Assembly (NCBI GenBank): GCA_001802645.1
Contig: MGZJ01000087.1
Span: 63,261 to 101,321, forward strand
Origin: Geobacteraceae bacterium GWC2_53_11
Lineage (GTDB): Bacteria; Desulfobacterota; Desulfuromonadia; Geobacterales; Pseudopelobacteraceae
Length of the DNA stretch: 38,061 nucleotides
Reading direction: 5' to 3'
Shown: positions 8,301-14,198 of the stretch, in pieces
Layout of the letters: the number at the start of each line of letters is the position of its first letter
Position numbering within the stretch: position 1 is the first letter of the stretch
Notes under the pieces: model-generated
What the model saw: the letters and a program-made list of their open reading frames with translations, nothing else
What the model was told of the DNA's origin: nothing
The model's database searches: none
Program-made: the position numbers and the translations under genes

Positions 8301-10750
8301 CTGATTTCGGCGTGGTGATGGAAAACTCTGTCAATTTCACCGCCGCAAAAACATTCTTCGAGGAATCTGCCGGACTGCGCCGCACCTTGAAGGACGATGT
8401 GTCGCTGGCGGAGCAGTATCGCAACCTGGGTCGCATCTATGACCTGCGCCTCAATCAGTATGCGGTGGCTGAACAGTATTACGGCCAGGCGGGTGACATC
8501 TACGCCAAGGCCGGTAACGGAGCGCTGGAAGCCGAAACCCTGCTGGAGCGGGGGCGCTGTCAGCGTCTGCTGGGCAATTTCCCGGCTGCTGACAAGTTCT
8601 ACAAGGATGCTCTGGCGAAAGTAGGTGCCAAGGATCTGCGTACCAAAATGCGCATCGTGCTGGAACAGGCCAACAACGCCTGGTTCCAGGGGCGTTATCA
8701 GGAAGCGTTCGATCTGCGCGAGCAGGTGGAAAAGAGTGCCCTGGCCGAGCAGTGGCCGCTGGAGCAGGTCATGGCTAAGAACACCGGCGGCCTGATCTGG
8801 TGGACGCTGGGGGATAACAAGCGGGCCCAGCTGGAGTTACGCGGGGCGCTGGAACGGGCCGAGAAGCTGGCGGTGCGGCGCGACGAAGTGGCAACGACCC
8901 TCAATAACATAGGTCTGGTGCAGCGTGAGTCGGGTGAATATGCCAAGGCGCTGGCGACGCTGGAAAAAGCGCTGGCAATCGACCGCAAGCTCGGTTCCCG
9001 CTGGGCTATGGCCTATGATTTGCGCAACCTGGGGCAGACCCGTCTGAAAATGGGTGATGCCGTTGCCGCGCTGCAGCAGTTTACCGAAGCAGCCACTATG
9101 GCGGGTGACATCGGCGACAAGGTCAACCTGGCCAAGATTTATCTCGCCCGTGGTGATGCCGAAGCCGAGTTGAAACAGCCGGCTGCCGAAGCAAGCTACC
9201 GCAAGGCGCTGGAACTTGCCGATGCCCTGCTGCTGCGCGAAGTGCGCTGGCGGGCGCTGTTCGGGTTGGCCCGTTTGCAGAACCGGGCCGGCGATCAGGC
9301 TAAAGCGGTGGCGTCATACAGCCAAGCGCTGGAAACGGTTGAAGGGCTGCGTGCCGAGATCAAGCTGGACCAGCTTAAGGACGGTTTCCTGGCGGACAAG
9401 ATGGATGTCTATTCCGGGCTGGTCAGTCTGCTGGTTGATTTGCAGCGGAGCGATGAGGCGTTTGCCGTGGCGGAGCGCTCCCGCTCCCGCAACCTGATCG
9501 ATATTCTCGGTCGTCAGCGGCTGTCGCTGAAAGGATCGGTCGATCAGGATCTGTACGACCGCCAGATCCGGCTGAAAGAACAGATGCTGGAGCAGGAAAG
9601 CCTGTCTGTGCAGGCTGCAAACCCGAAAGAGCGGGCCCGTTATGCCCAGGCGCTGGAAAAGCTGCGCGGCGATTACCAGGATCTGCTTATCGACATCGAA
9701 CGGAAACGTCCGGAACTGCTGGCGTTGGTAAAGGTGAATCCGACGACGCTTGACGATATCCGTAAGCTTCTTGAACCGGGTGTGGTGCTGTTGTCCTACT
9801 ATCAGCTGCAGGACCGGCTGTTTTGCTGGAAAATCGACCGCGACCAGGCGACGCTGACGATTCAAAATGTATCCGCCAAAGAACTGGCCACAAAGATAGC
9901 GTCGTACCGCCGCATGCTGCAAAATCTGGAGCCGCTGGAAAAGCAGTCGCGCGAGCTGTATGACCTGCTGGTGGCGCAGCAGTTGGCGGGAAGCGGTACG
10001 CTCCGGTCTGTCGGCATCATTCCGCACGGCAGCCTCCATTATCTGGCCTTTGCCACCCTGAACGACGGGCGGGATTACCTGGTGGATCGACAGAAGCTGT
10101 TCTACCTCCCGGCGGCCTCGGTGCTCAAATACACGCTGGCCCGGCGCAGCACGGAAAAGAAGCTGCACATTCTGGCCATCGGCAACCCGGATCTGGGCAA
10201 TTCCTCGCTTGATCTCCCCTTTGCCGAGCGGGAGGCAGGCACCCTGCGCTGGAATTATCCTGACGTGACGACCCTGACCCGCGAACGGGCCACCGAGAGT
10301 TGGATTCGTGAGCATATCAGCGAGTTCGGCATCATTCATATCGCCTCCCACGGCGAGTTCGATCCGGTCAATCCGCTCTTCTCGGCGATCCGGTTAACCA
10401 AGGACGGCAAGGCGGATGGAAAGCTTCAGGCTGAGGAAATCTTCGGACTCGACATCAAGGCTGACCTGGTGGTTTTGAGCGCCTGCCAGACCGGCTTGGG
10501 TGATATCCGGAGCGGAGACGATGTGGTGGGGATGAACCGGGCGTTCATCTTTGCCGGTACGCATTCGCTCATGTCCAGTCTCTGGCGGGTCAGCGACGTG
10601 TCAACGGCGATTATGATGAAGCAGTTTTACCGCAATTACATGGCCTACGGCAAAGCCGAGAGCCTGTCCCGCGCCATGCAGCATGTGAAGAACCGCTATC
10701 CGCATCCCGGTTACTGGGGGGCATTTGTGTTGACCGGGGATTATCAATAA
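2327..10750 (+). CDS. Giant exported TolB-propeller / TPR / CHAT-domain protease-like protein
   Basis: About 2,807 residues from the ATG at 2327, which overlaps the previous stop as ATGA. Other possible starts are GTG 2315 (AGGAAG at 2299-2304) and ATG 2402, which has a good purine-rich site (2386-2396) supplied by a repeat. A hydrophobic signal-peptide core VALVTLLLLACALPATA lies at about residues 55-71, with a likely A-x-A cleavage. Residues of about 103-375 carry TolB/PD40-like beta-propeller repeats (DGSLVAFVD, GDIWSISL, GDLWLW). Helical TPR-like repeats fill about 380-1600 and 1870-2380. The C-terminal CHAT domain (about 2430-2807) shows both catalytic motifs: HIASHGEF with His2675 and VVLSACQTGLGD with Cys2720, followed by FIFAGTHSLMSSLWRV. 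CHAT domains are caspase/separase-like cysteine proteases. A segment at about 1625-1850 resembles a second CHAT domain without the His/Cys pair. The signal peptide and operon partners suggest a periplasmic site of action; the substrate is unknown. Confidence 0.85.
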   Translation: MNREAQLKKSPPHWWGRVRVGGEVAMKFLCCCFALPLAPSHEGRGDVFFCRGIRVALVTLLLLACALPATALPLNDELLAPAVPRSAPRSRPELAPQPAIFSSRQVLYVARAANGSRMVTVERGDKGDELWLYSFSAVPELPRLLHTSPVRLAAPALNADGSLVAFVDAQDDVKGDIWSISLAKPDAQAKRLTGRESADDAPVFTADGSAVVYHRQLPGSDLRELVRLSFKDNRSEPLPIGIDAAFAAPAPEGGSWLFVSRKSDPNGDLWLWNEQGGKLVRLTSGAERDLYPAWESADTLLFTRQTAVGGNAATGQESGQIYRLQLKKAGDDGLPFASPLTSAALMAVAPLPAGDHFYFVAGLAGGGQVMSLPASGEIPERSTVAEQWALARILLERQPADPAHARLGAARVLAREDAPTREGALAGLALAGLMEQAGEASQAGEQYGSVARRYAGFPREAALAAIARIRVQAAQRCSDVVLVQRRQEIIREAQQGMKAAAEGKGADAAARYLIDTARLLADFGGGAADQLNAVGYAEQAARLKEAARSLKAEAALRRAVLLAQLEKGEGAQKALVDVATEYGDQEEWAEAAITAVLDQVSPRDHADPAALSALAERYRTLLPRLAMGAWNRQGDVAYRANEWAKAKDAYRTVLEKFPVIATPTAAARFALAEVLYREERYSEAKALYETEMNQQPEDTPLYQLARAAYIRKTVAAGENLYRLGEVAAARSIFLDLIRYDGRSVEAHRGYIKSVAAMGQAPELLDLYRKLLNSYPDDAVLLYATGLTLTYLPGREHLEEADRLISRAADRMPSSEYPPQTRGYLAEVAETVHGERGGLERALALYRRAWLLNRPLEQPENRANLDLNIGNIAYLLGSKATAWKFYSQRLASKIPFDNPDTELIFQQRYAATAFQMREKEAPITGYTRALQLTEERLNPSRPLDLFGRLSRRVVERLFSGKARSAAGETALTEQQTITAELERLGATPPDAPPSAGWSSFDKDMRALLVRERALLNTASSWNADAPKSAAELSGMAQAVEKELDAVPRLVETAAEIHDRLGLAYLEADRYAPAREQFDAAFTLNKGLGFTGNLVANRRSSSIAAYKEAHTASGEEQQRLLRLSRDGFTELLTLIDTYPPKSKAPAQRSGGLMSISANVALDKGGSTDAAFGFTAAQEKRLAEIYLARIQSELGDPSAAAVLLGNQLKQYPADPKKVAVRDLYGVTLLSHRTAHVAYALGDLDGAAAGFHRSTLLSLQSGNPLSAMLNLINWGQLLAADEKPADNSEFLAAEGRVARLADASRSALPPLVYARYYNDAGALLARLASTASDDGSRQALLYKALEKWDRVLFIAADSSDRDTLYQQRRQRVTAQLNRGAVLAALGLGDAAEAARTAALEEARFSKAYSLEWRALAALGRFDEALALLEHLPLTGYDLQRGEVMERFAPFLETLAAKNSEQSFALLEKLSEIERVQVLGRGALGLDDPATAGQFRTAAPHLAEIDRLRSTLAKAAAADKEYLNLRLQQEQAVVDDLFGAKLERIPSFYAQAGESALRLAAASVELSMQSRSGDDSSAATNAFKAAQQRFNSLQAVFNKECISGKGGRLCRLVSPQPVELIDVQETLPGKTVLRFTPLDERRWLLFTVGGKKGIVAETVDLATLEARLTAQPPVVGAYEAPEQFSSAQVLTWGLNATHLVQAVSQRKPFRRQILDPSGWWPVAEPFAKLASPRMNDRLTDAHTLVLPGRAGLLAEVPSLPGGSGYALPLWEDDKGVRQPFAALANAENLSLVVAPRAGIRQAYSLGHLAALQGVPSLLLAGGAVGDAKPFAAAYARQSLGDARKNLISGWLMLGDWGPDAVEAAKLGKSRFTEYGKKGVLAHNAGEFAKALSLFENALTIVDENPSLAKQRSTLHRYARESAYSAGLTDRAIVHADALVQGLAKEKPYSAEHADALLRLGLLQGNAERFAAAAVSLKEGVGIFADLGMAREQAAALADFGVVMENSVNFTAAKTFFEESAGLRRTLKDDVSLAEQYRNLGRIYDLRLNQYAVAEQYYGQAGDIYAKAGNGALEAETLLERGRCQRLLGNFPAADKFYKDALAKVGAKDLRTKMRIVLEQANNAWFQGRYQEAFDLREQVEKSALAEQWPLEQVMAKNTGGLIWWTLGDNKRAQLELRGALERAEKLAVRRDEVATTLNNIGLVQRESGEYAKALATLEKALAIDRKLGSRWAMAYDLRNLGQTRLKMGDAVAALQQFTEAATMAGDIGDKVNLAKIYLARGDAEAELKQPAAEASYRKALELADALLLREVRWRALFGLARLQNRAGDQAKAVASYSQALETVEGLRAEIKLDQLKDGFLADKMDVYSGLVSLLVDLQRSDEAFAVAERSRSRNLIDILGRQRLSLKGSVDQDLYDRQIRLKEQMLEQESLSVQAANPKERARYAQALEKLRGDYQDLLIDIERKRPELLALVKVNPTTLDDIRKLLEPGVVLLSYYQLQDRLFCWKIDRDQATLTIQNVSAKELATKIASYRRMLQNLEPLEKQSRELYDLLVAQQLAGSGTLRSVGIIPHGSLHYLAFATLNDGRDYLVDRQKLFYLPAASVLKYTLARRSTEKKLHILAIGNPDLGNSSLDLPFAEREAGTLRWNYPDVTTLTRERATESWIREHISEFGIIHIASHGEFDPVNPLFSAIRLTKDGKADGKLQAEEIFGLDIKADLVVLSACQTGLGDIRSGDDVVGMNRAFIFAGTHSLMSSLWRVSDVSTAIMMKQFYRNYMAYGKAESLSRAMQHVKNRYPHPGYWGAFVLTGDYQ
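2354..2462. repeat. G/C-rich palindromic repeat, copy 1, within the CHAT gene 5' end
   Basis: The element has C-rich and G-rich blocks that can pair (CCCTCCCC against GGGGAGGG at both ends). It shares the 18-base core GAGGGTTAGGGTGGGGGG (2374-2391) and a following GCCATG with the copy at 12786-12912. It is read through in frame by the CHAT gene, encoding SPPHWWGRVRVGGE and LPLAPSHEGRG. Its purine run just before the ATG at 2402 could act as a ribosome binding site, so the repeat may have brought a translation start with it. Confidence 0.85.
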
Positions 10751-10776
10751 CAACAAACTATTACTATTAACGCTAT

Positions 10777-10806
10777 TTATTTGATGCTATATTAAACATC
10801 AAATAA
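10777..10806. promoter_or_regulatory. Palindromic operator of the toxin-antitoxin operon
   Basis: Perfect 10-base inverted repeat TTATTTGATG (10777-10786) and CATCAAATAA (10797-10806), separated by 10 bases that include a TATATT -10-like hexamer (10788-10793). It sits 27 bases before the antitoxin start. YefM/Phd-type antitoxins bind such palindromes over their own promoter, so autoregulation is the likely role; no strong -35 is visible. Confidence 0.65.
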
Positions 10807-10833
10807 CACATGTTTTTGGTGATGGAGGTTGAG

Positions 10834-11079
10834 ATGAATGCCATGCTTGCCAGTATGACAACCAGTGTTACCGAGCTCAAGCGTAATTATGCCGGTATAC
10901 TCAAACAGGCGGATGACTGTCCGGTGGCGGTGTTGAATCATAACCGTCCTGAAGCATATCTGTTGCCTGCGGCTTACTACGAAGGTTTAATGGCTTACAT
11001 CGAAGATATTGAGGATGCAAAACTGGTTCGTGAACGAGCCGATGGTCCTTTTGTTAAGGTAAGACTCGATGAACTATAA
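10834..11079 (+). CDS. Type II antitoxin, Phd/YefM family
   Basis: The ATG at 10834 follows GGAGG at 10824-10828; an in-frame ATG at 10810 has no comparable site. The 81-residue product contains TTSVTELKRNYAGILKQADD, then PVAVLNHNRPEAYLLPAAYYEGL, the usual Phd/YefM fold signature (an N-terminal DNA-binding alpha/beta part and an acidic C-terminal helix that covers the toxin). It overlaps the toxin gene by 11 bases. It should neutralise the downstream RelE-like toxin and, together with it, repress the promoter at the palindrome 10777-10806. Confidence 0.85.
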   Translation: MNAMLASMTTSVTELKRNYAGILKQADDCPVAVLNHNRPEAYLLPAAYYEGLMAYIEDIEDAKLVRERADGPFVKVRLDEL

Positions 11080-11359
11080 GCTCCGATTTCACGAGCTGGC
11101 TCTGGCGGAGTGGCGCAAGCTTGACGAAAGCATTCGCAAACCGTTGAAGAAGAAACTTGCCGAGCGCCTTGAAAATCCTCGTGTACCAGCGGCGGCTTTA
11201 TCCGGTTTGAAAGATTGTTATAAAATAAAACTGGCGAGCGCTGGTTACCGGATTGTGTATCGGGTTGATGACGACGTGGTGTATGTGACAGTGATAGCTG
11301 TCGGTAAACGTGAGAGAAACCGCGTTTATGAAACTGCTCATGAGCGAATCGGAAAGTAA
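11069..11359 (+). CDS. Type II toxin, RelE/ParE superfamily
   Basis: A 96-residue basic protein starting inside the antitoxin gene. It has the RelE-type order: helical LALAEWRKLDESIRKPLKKKL, then LKDCYKIKLASAGYRIVYRV, and the C-terminal VYVTVIAVGKRERNRVY. The R-(I/L)-V-Y and V-G-K-R-E-x3-V-Y motifs are those of the RelE branch, whose members cleave mRNA on the ribosome. The next gene follows after only 23 bases, so some transcripts may run from this pair into the SH3/M48 genes. Confidence 0.85.
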   Translation: MNYKLRFHELALAEWRKLDESIRKPLKKKLAERLENPRVPAAALSGLKDCYKIKLASAGYRIVYRVDDDVVYVTVIAVGKRERNRVYETAHERIGK

Positions 11360-11382
11360 AACAATAACAAAGGAGGTCCACG

Positions 11383-11913
11383 ATGAAAATGACACGTAGT
11401 ATGGCTGTACTGTTGGCCCTGGTGCTGTTCGCCGCAACGGCTTTTGCCGAAGAGAAACGCTGGGTATCCAGCGAGGGGACATCCCTGAAAGCCGAGGCGT
11501 CTGCGACGTCGGATACGGTTGTCGATGTTCTGGTCGGCACGGAAGTCAGTGTGGTCGAATCCGGGGGCCGCTGGCTGAAGGTCAAGACTGCTGCCGGAAA
11601 AGAGGGATGGGTGTATGCTGGCCGCGTATCCGATACGCCGCCGGCCGGCGAGGTTGCGGGTGGTGACGGCGGCATCTTCGGCGCATCCATGCAGAAGAGC
11701 CAGATCAACACGGCCAAGGCAGACAGTGCCCGCAGTATCCGTGGCCTTTCACCCGATGCGGCCAAGTACGCCAAGGATAAAGGTACTCCGGAGGCAACCA
11801 AGAAGGCTCTCGATATTGTACTGGCACGAAAAGTCAGCCCCAAAGAGTTGAAGGCATTTTTGAAAGATGGCGGAATCGGTGAATATGCCCAGCTTCAGGG
11901 GGGTGGCAAATGA
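11383..11913 (+). CDS. Exported SH3-domain protein
   Basis: An AAGGAGG site (11370-11376) precedes the ATG. The 176-residue product has a signal peptide (MKMTRSMAVLLALVLFAATA, cleavage probably after AFA at residue 22). A bacterial SH3 (SH3b) domain occupies about residues 25-85, with SLKAEASATSDTVVDVLVGT and the conserved GGRWLKVKTAAGKEGWVYAG. The C-terminal half is Lys/Ala rich and helical. SH3b domains commonly bind peptidoglycan. The stop overlaps the start of the M48 protease gene (ATGA at 11910), so the two are probably made together in the periplasm. The C-terminal segment (SPKELKAFLKDGGIGEYAQL) has no recognised function. Confidence 0.8.
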   Translation: MKMTRSMAVLLALVLFAATAFAEEKRWVSSEGTSLKAEASATSDTVVDVLVGTEVSVVESGGRWLKVKTAAGKEGWVYAGRVSDTPPAGEVAGGDGGIFGASMQKSQINTAKADSARSIRGLSPDAAKYAKDKGTPEATKKALDIVLARKVSPKELKAFLKDGGIGEYAQLQGGGK

Positions 11914-12782
11914 GATTTCTATTGTTCTTTGCGCTGATTGCGCTGTCATTGTCGGCGTCACCCGCGTCAGCCGGTTTCTTTGACCAACTCCAGAATCTTG
12001 CCAAGCCGGATTCAAAAGAGGGGAAAATTCTGGCGGGTGCCACTCAAGTGGTTTCAAGCTCGAAAGAGATTGATTATCCGACCGAACGCACCATTGGTGA
12101 AAGTCTGGCGCTGGAAGGGTTGCAGCGTTTTGGCAATCCGGTGAAAAACGAAGCGTTACAGCGCTACGTCAATCTGGTAGGAAATGCCGTTGCCGGCAAC
12201 AGCAAGCGTTCGACCATTCCGTATCAGTTTGCCGTGCTGGAAAGTCCGGTGCAGAATGCTTTTGCCGTGCCGGGGGGAGTCATTTTTGTCAGCAAGGCGC
12301 TGGTCTCCATTCTCGACGATGAAGCCGAGCTGGCAGCCGTGCTGGCCCATGAAGTGGGCCATGTCGCGGCGAAGCATGCCTTGAAGAGCACCCAGCGCGC
12401 CCAGCTTATTTCCGGGGTTGGAACCATTACTGCGGCGAGCGTCGGTGGCGATAAAGGGAAGAAGCTTGCTTCGACCATAGGCGATATGCAGGCGGTTCTG
12501 TTTGATAAGGGTCTTGATAAGGAAATGGAATATGAAGCCGATCTGGCTGCCATGGAATCGACCTATCGCACCGGGTATGATCCGTCGGCCATGATCAGGG
12601 TGCTCGAGAAGTTGCAGAAGCTGGAGGCATCCAGCAAGGAGAAAAAGGGTTCGTGGTTTTCGACCCATCCGCCGCTGTCCGAGCGTATTGCGCGGCTTCA
12701 GGCACAGTTGAAGAAATATCCGGATTATGCAGAACAGGCGAAAGTGCCGTCACGTTTTGCCAAACAGGTAAGACTTAAGTAG
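11910..12782 (+). CDS. Exported M48 family zinc metalloprotease
   Basis: 290 residues with a signal peptide (cleavage after ASPASA, about residue 22). The zinc site is intact: HEVGH at residues 147-151 gives two His ligands and the catalytic Glu, and the third ligand is Glu209 in EYEADLAAM. Other M48 landmarks are QNAFAVPGGVIFVSKAL before the active site and STHPPLSERIARL near the C-terminus. The architecture resembles BepA/LoiP-type periplasmic proteases that remove misfolded outer-membrane proteins, but without a clear TPR domain. Coupled by ATGA overlap to the SH3 protein, which may position it at the cell wall. The substrate is not known. Confidence 0.9.
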   Translation: MRFLLFFALIALSLSASPASAGFFDQLQNLAKPDSKEGKILAGATQVVSSSKEIDYPTERTIGESLALEGLQRFGNPVKNEALQRYVNLVGNAVAGNSKRSTIPYQFAVLESPVQNAFAVPGGVIFVSKALVSILDDEAELAAVLAHEVGHVAAKHALKSTQRAQLISGVGTITAASVGGDKGKKLASTIGDMQAVLFDKGLDKEMEYEADLAAMESTYRTGYDPSAMIRVLEKLQKLEASSKEKKGSWFSTHPPLSERIARLQAQLKKYPDYAEQAKVPSRFAKQVRLK

Positions 12783-12785
12783 TTC

Positions 12786-12912
12786 TTCCCTCCCCCTTGG
12801 CGGACCCTCTGGGGTCTAAAGAGGAGGGTTAGGGTGGGGGGGGAAGGTGCCATGGAATCACTTCGTTGCCGCTTCACCTCCCCCCTAACCCCTTCCCGTC
12901 AAGGGAGGGGGA
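12786..12912. repeat. G/C-rich palindromic repeat, copy 2 (intergenic)
   Basis: Same family as the element at 2354-2462: the identical 18-base core lies at 12824-12841, and the order C-rich block, core, GTGCCATGGAATCAC, C-rich block, TCAAGGGAGGGGGAG is conserved. It fills the gap between the convergent M48 and DUF3187 genes. Its long C/G pairing could terminate transcription from both sides, although neither end has a good U tract. Confidence 0.85.
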
Positions 12913-12916
12913 GTAA

Positions 12917-13933
12917 TTAAAACCGCTTGGTCAACGCCAGGTTGAATGTAACGTCCGGCGCCGAGTTTACCAGAATATCTTCCCCCACCCCGATATCAAG
13001 CAGGTAGTTGTCAGGAAACTTCAGCGTTCCTCCCATGGTAAGCAGAAACGTCCAACTGCCAAGTTCACGCAGGGAACTGTCTTTATAGAGCGGCGAGGTG
13101 AGGTGGCCTTGAAGCTTGAAGGCGATCCACTCCGCAGGGGACCACCCCGTACCTATCGTTCCGAATCCAGCCAGATTCTGCCGCTGATGCTTCAGTATCT
13201 CGCCATCACTGCTGTACATCCCTCCCAAAGAGGCAAAACTGCCCACCGTTCCCCACTCATTCCGGCTATTCCGTGAGCCGGTGACGAAGAGTGCCAGATC
13301 GGTGCTACCGCTCCCCAGCATTTCCGAGCTGTCGCCGGTAGGAAGTTTGAGCTGTGCCCTGAGCGCCAGAGTGTCGTGATCCTGTTCGCTCTTGTGAGCG
13401 TATAACTGATAACCAGCCAACAGGCTTATGTCGCTTATCCCGTTTGAAGCGGGACTTGCATCAAGCTGACTGACACCGTCTTTGGTGTACCGGTATTTCA
13501 GGCGGTTACGCGGCAGGTCGTTGCGCCCACCCTGCGGCAGGCCGAAGAAGTCATGCCAGTTGACGATGAAGCCATCAAGAAAGCCGCCTGTCTGAGCAAC
13601 GTAGGGTAGCTCAAATCCCAGCTCCATATTTTGTCCGAGACCGTATTTTCCGATCAGGCTCCAACGGTAGAGCTCGCCGTCCAGAAACATCTGTTCGTGA
13701 GCCGTATGGTCTATCACGTTGATGCTTGCAATGTCCTGCGCAACGCTGAATTCCCACTTTCCGGCTCCCAGCAGATCGGATGACGTATCCGAGGGTATGC
13801 CGAAAAAGTAGAGCAGCGGACTGCGGTTGGCAGTGCGGAAAGGAGTGATTTCAAGTGCCATGGAGCTTGCAGCAAAGATAAAAACGATAGTTAGGAAGAG
13901 AGCTGAAGAATATATGAAAGAAGGGCGTAGCAT
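12917..13933 (-). CDS. DUF3187 family protein, probable outer-envelope beta-rich protein
   Basis: The frame opens at 14032, but the ATG at 13933 directly precedes a signal peptide (MLRPSFIYSSALFLTIVFIF, cleavage near SSMA-LE), so it is taken as the start, giving 338 residues. The mature part begins TPFRTANRSPLLYFFGIP, a pattern typical of DUF3187. It is followed by many amphipathic strands (WRWSLIG-type, MELGFELPYV, LALRAQLKLPTGDSS) and ends with the strand VTFNLALTKRF, whose terminal Phe is common in outer-membrane beta-barrels. The exact role of DUF3187 proteins is unknown. It is divergent from acnB with 265 bases between the starts. Confidence 0.7.
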   Translation of the reverse strand: MLRPSFIYSSALFLTIVFIFAASSMALEITPFRTANRSPLLYFFGIPSDTSSDLLGAGKWEFSVAQDIASINVIDHTAHEQMFLDGELYRWSLIGKYGLGQNMELGFELPYVAQTGGFLDGFIVNWHDFFGLPQGGRNDLPRNRLKYRYTKDGVSQLDASPASNGISDISLLAGYQLYAHKSEQDHDTLALRAQLKLPTGDSSEMLGSGSTDLALFVTGSRNSRNEWGTVGSFASLGGMYSSDGEILKHQRQNLAGFGTIGTGWSPAEWIAFKLQGHLTSPLYKDSSLRELGSWTFLLTMGGTLKFPDNYLLDIGVGEDILVNSAPDVTFNLALTKRF

Positions 13934-14095
13934 TGGGCGTATACTCCGATAGTTTTTGTGAAGCGCCGGAAAATAAGGGTGCGAAAGTAAGTCATTGGCG
14001 TAGGAAGATTTTGGACGCTCGATTACATACATGCTTGTAGTTGCATTGTCCAGCAGAAGCGGCTACTTCAAAGTCGAATATGCTCTTGAACTGAC

Positions 14096-14125
14096 TTGAC
14101 AAGCTCTTTCTGAAACGTGTATACA
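14096..14125 (+). promoter_or_regulatory. Probable sigma-70 promoter of acnB
   Basis: TTGACA at 14096-14101 matches the -35 consensus exactly; TATACA at 14120-14125 lies 18 bases downstream as the -10. The predicted start near 14132 leaves a leader of about 65 bases before acnB. The -10 is embedded in GTATAC, a possible binding half-site, but no regulator can be named. Confidence 0.7.
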
Positions 14126-14198
14126 GTATGCGATTTATACCCACGATTTGCTGTTGAATAACCACCGCAGAATATACCCCACGAAGGAGGAACAGTAG

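Noticed and set aside
9314-10351. Minus-strand open frame of 345 codons opposite the CHAT domain
   Set aside because: The opposite strand encodes conserved CHAT motifs; the antisense product shows no recognisable domain.
14120-14146. GTATAC and nearby ATAC strings upstream of acnB considered as a known regulator site
   Set aside because: I cannot match them to a defined operator; they overlap an ordinary -10 element.
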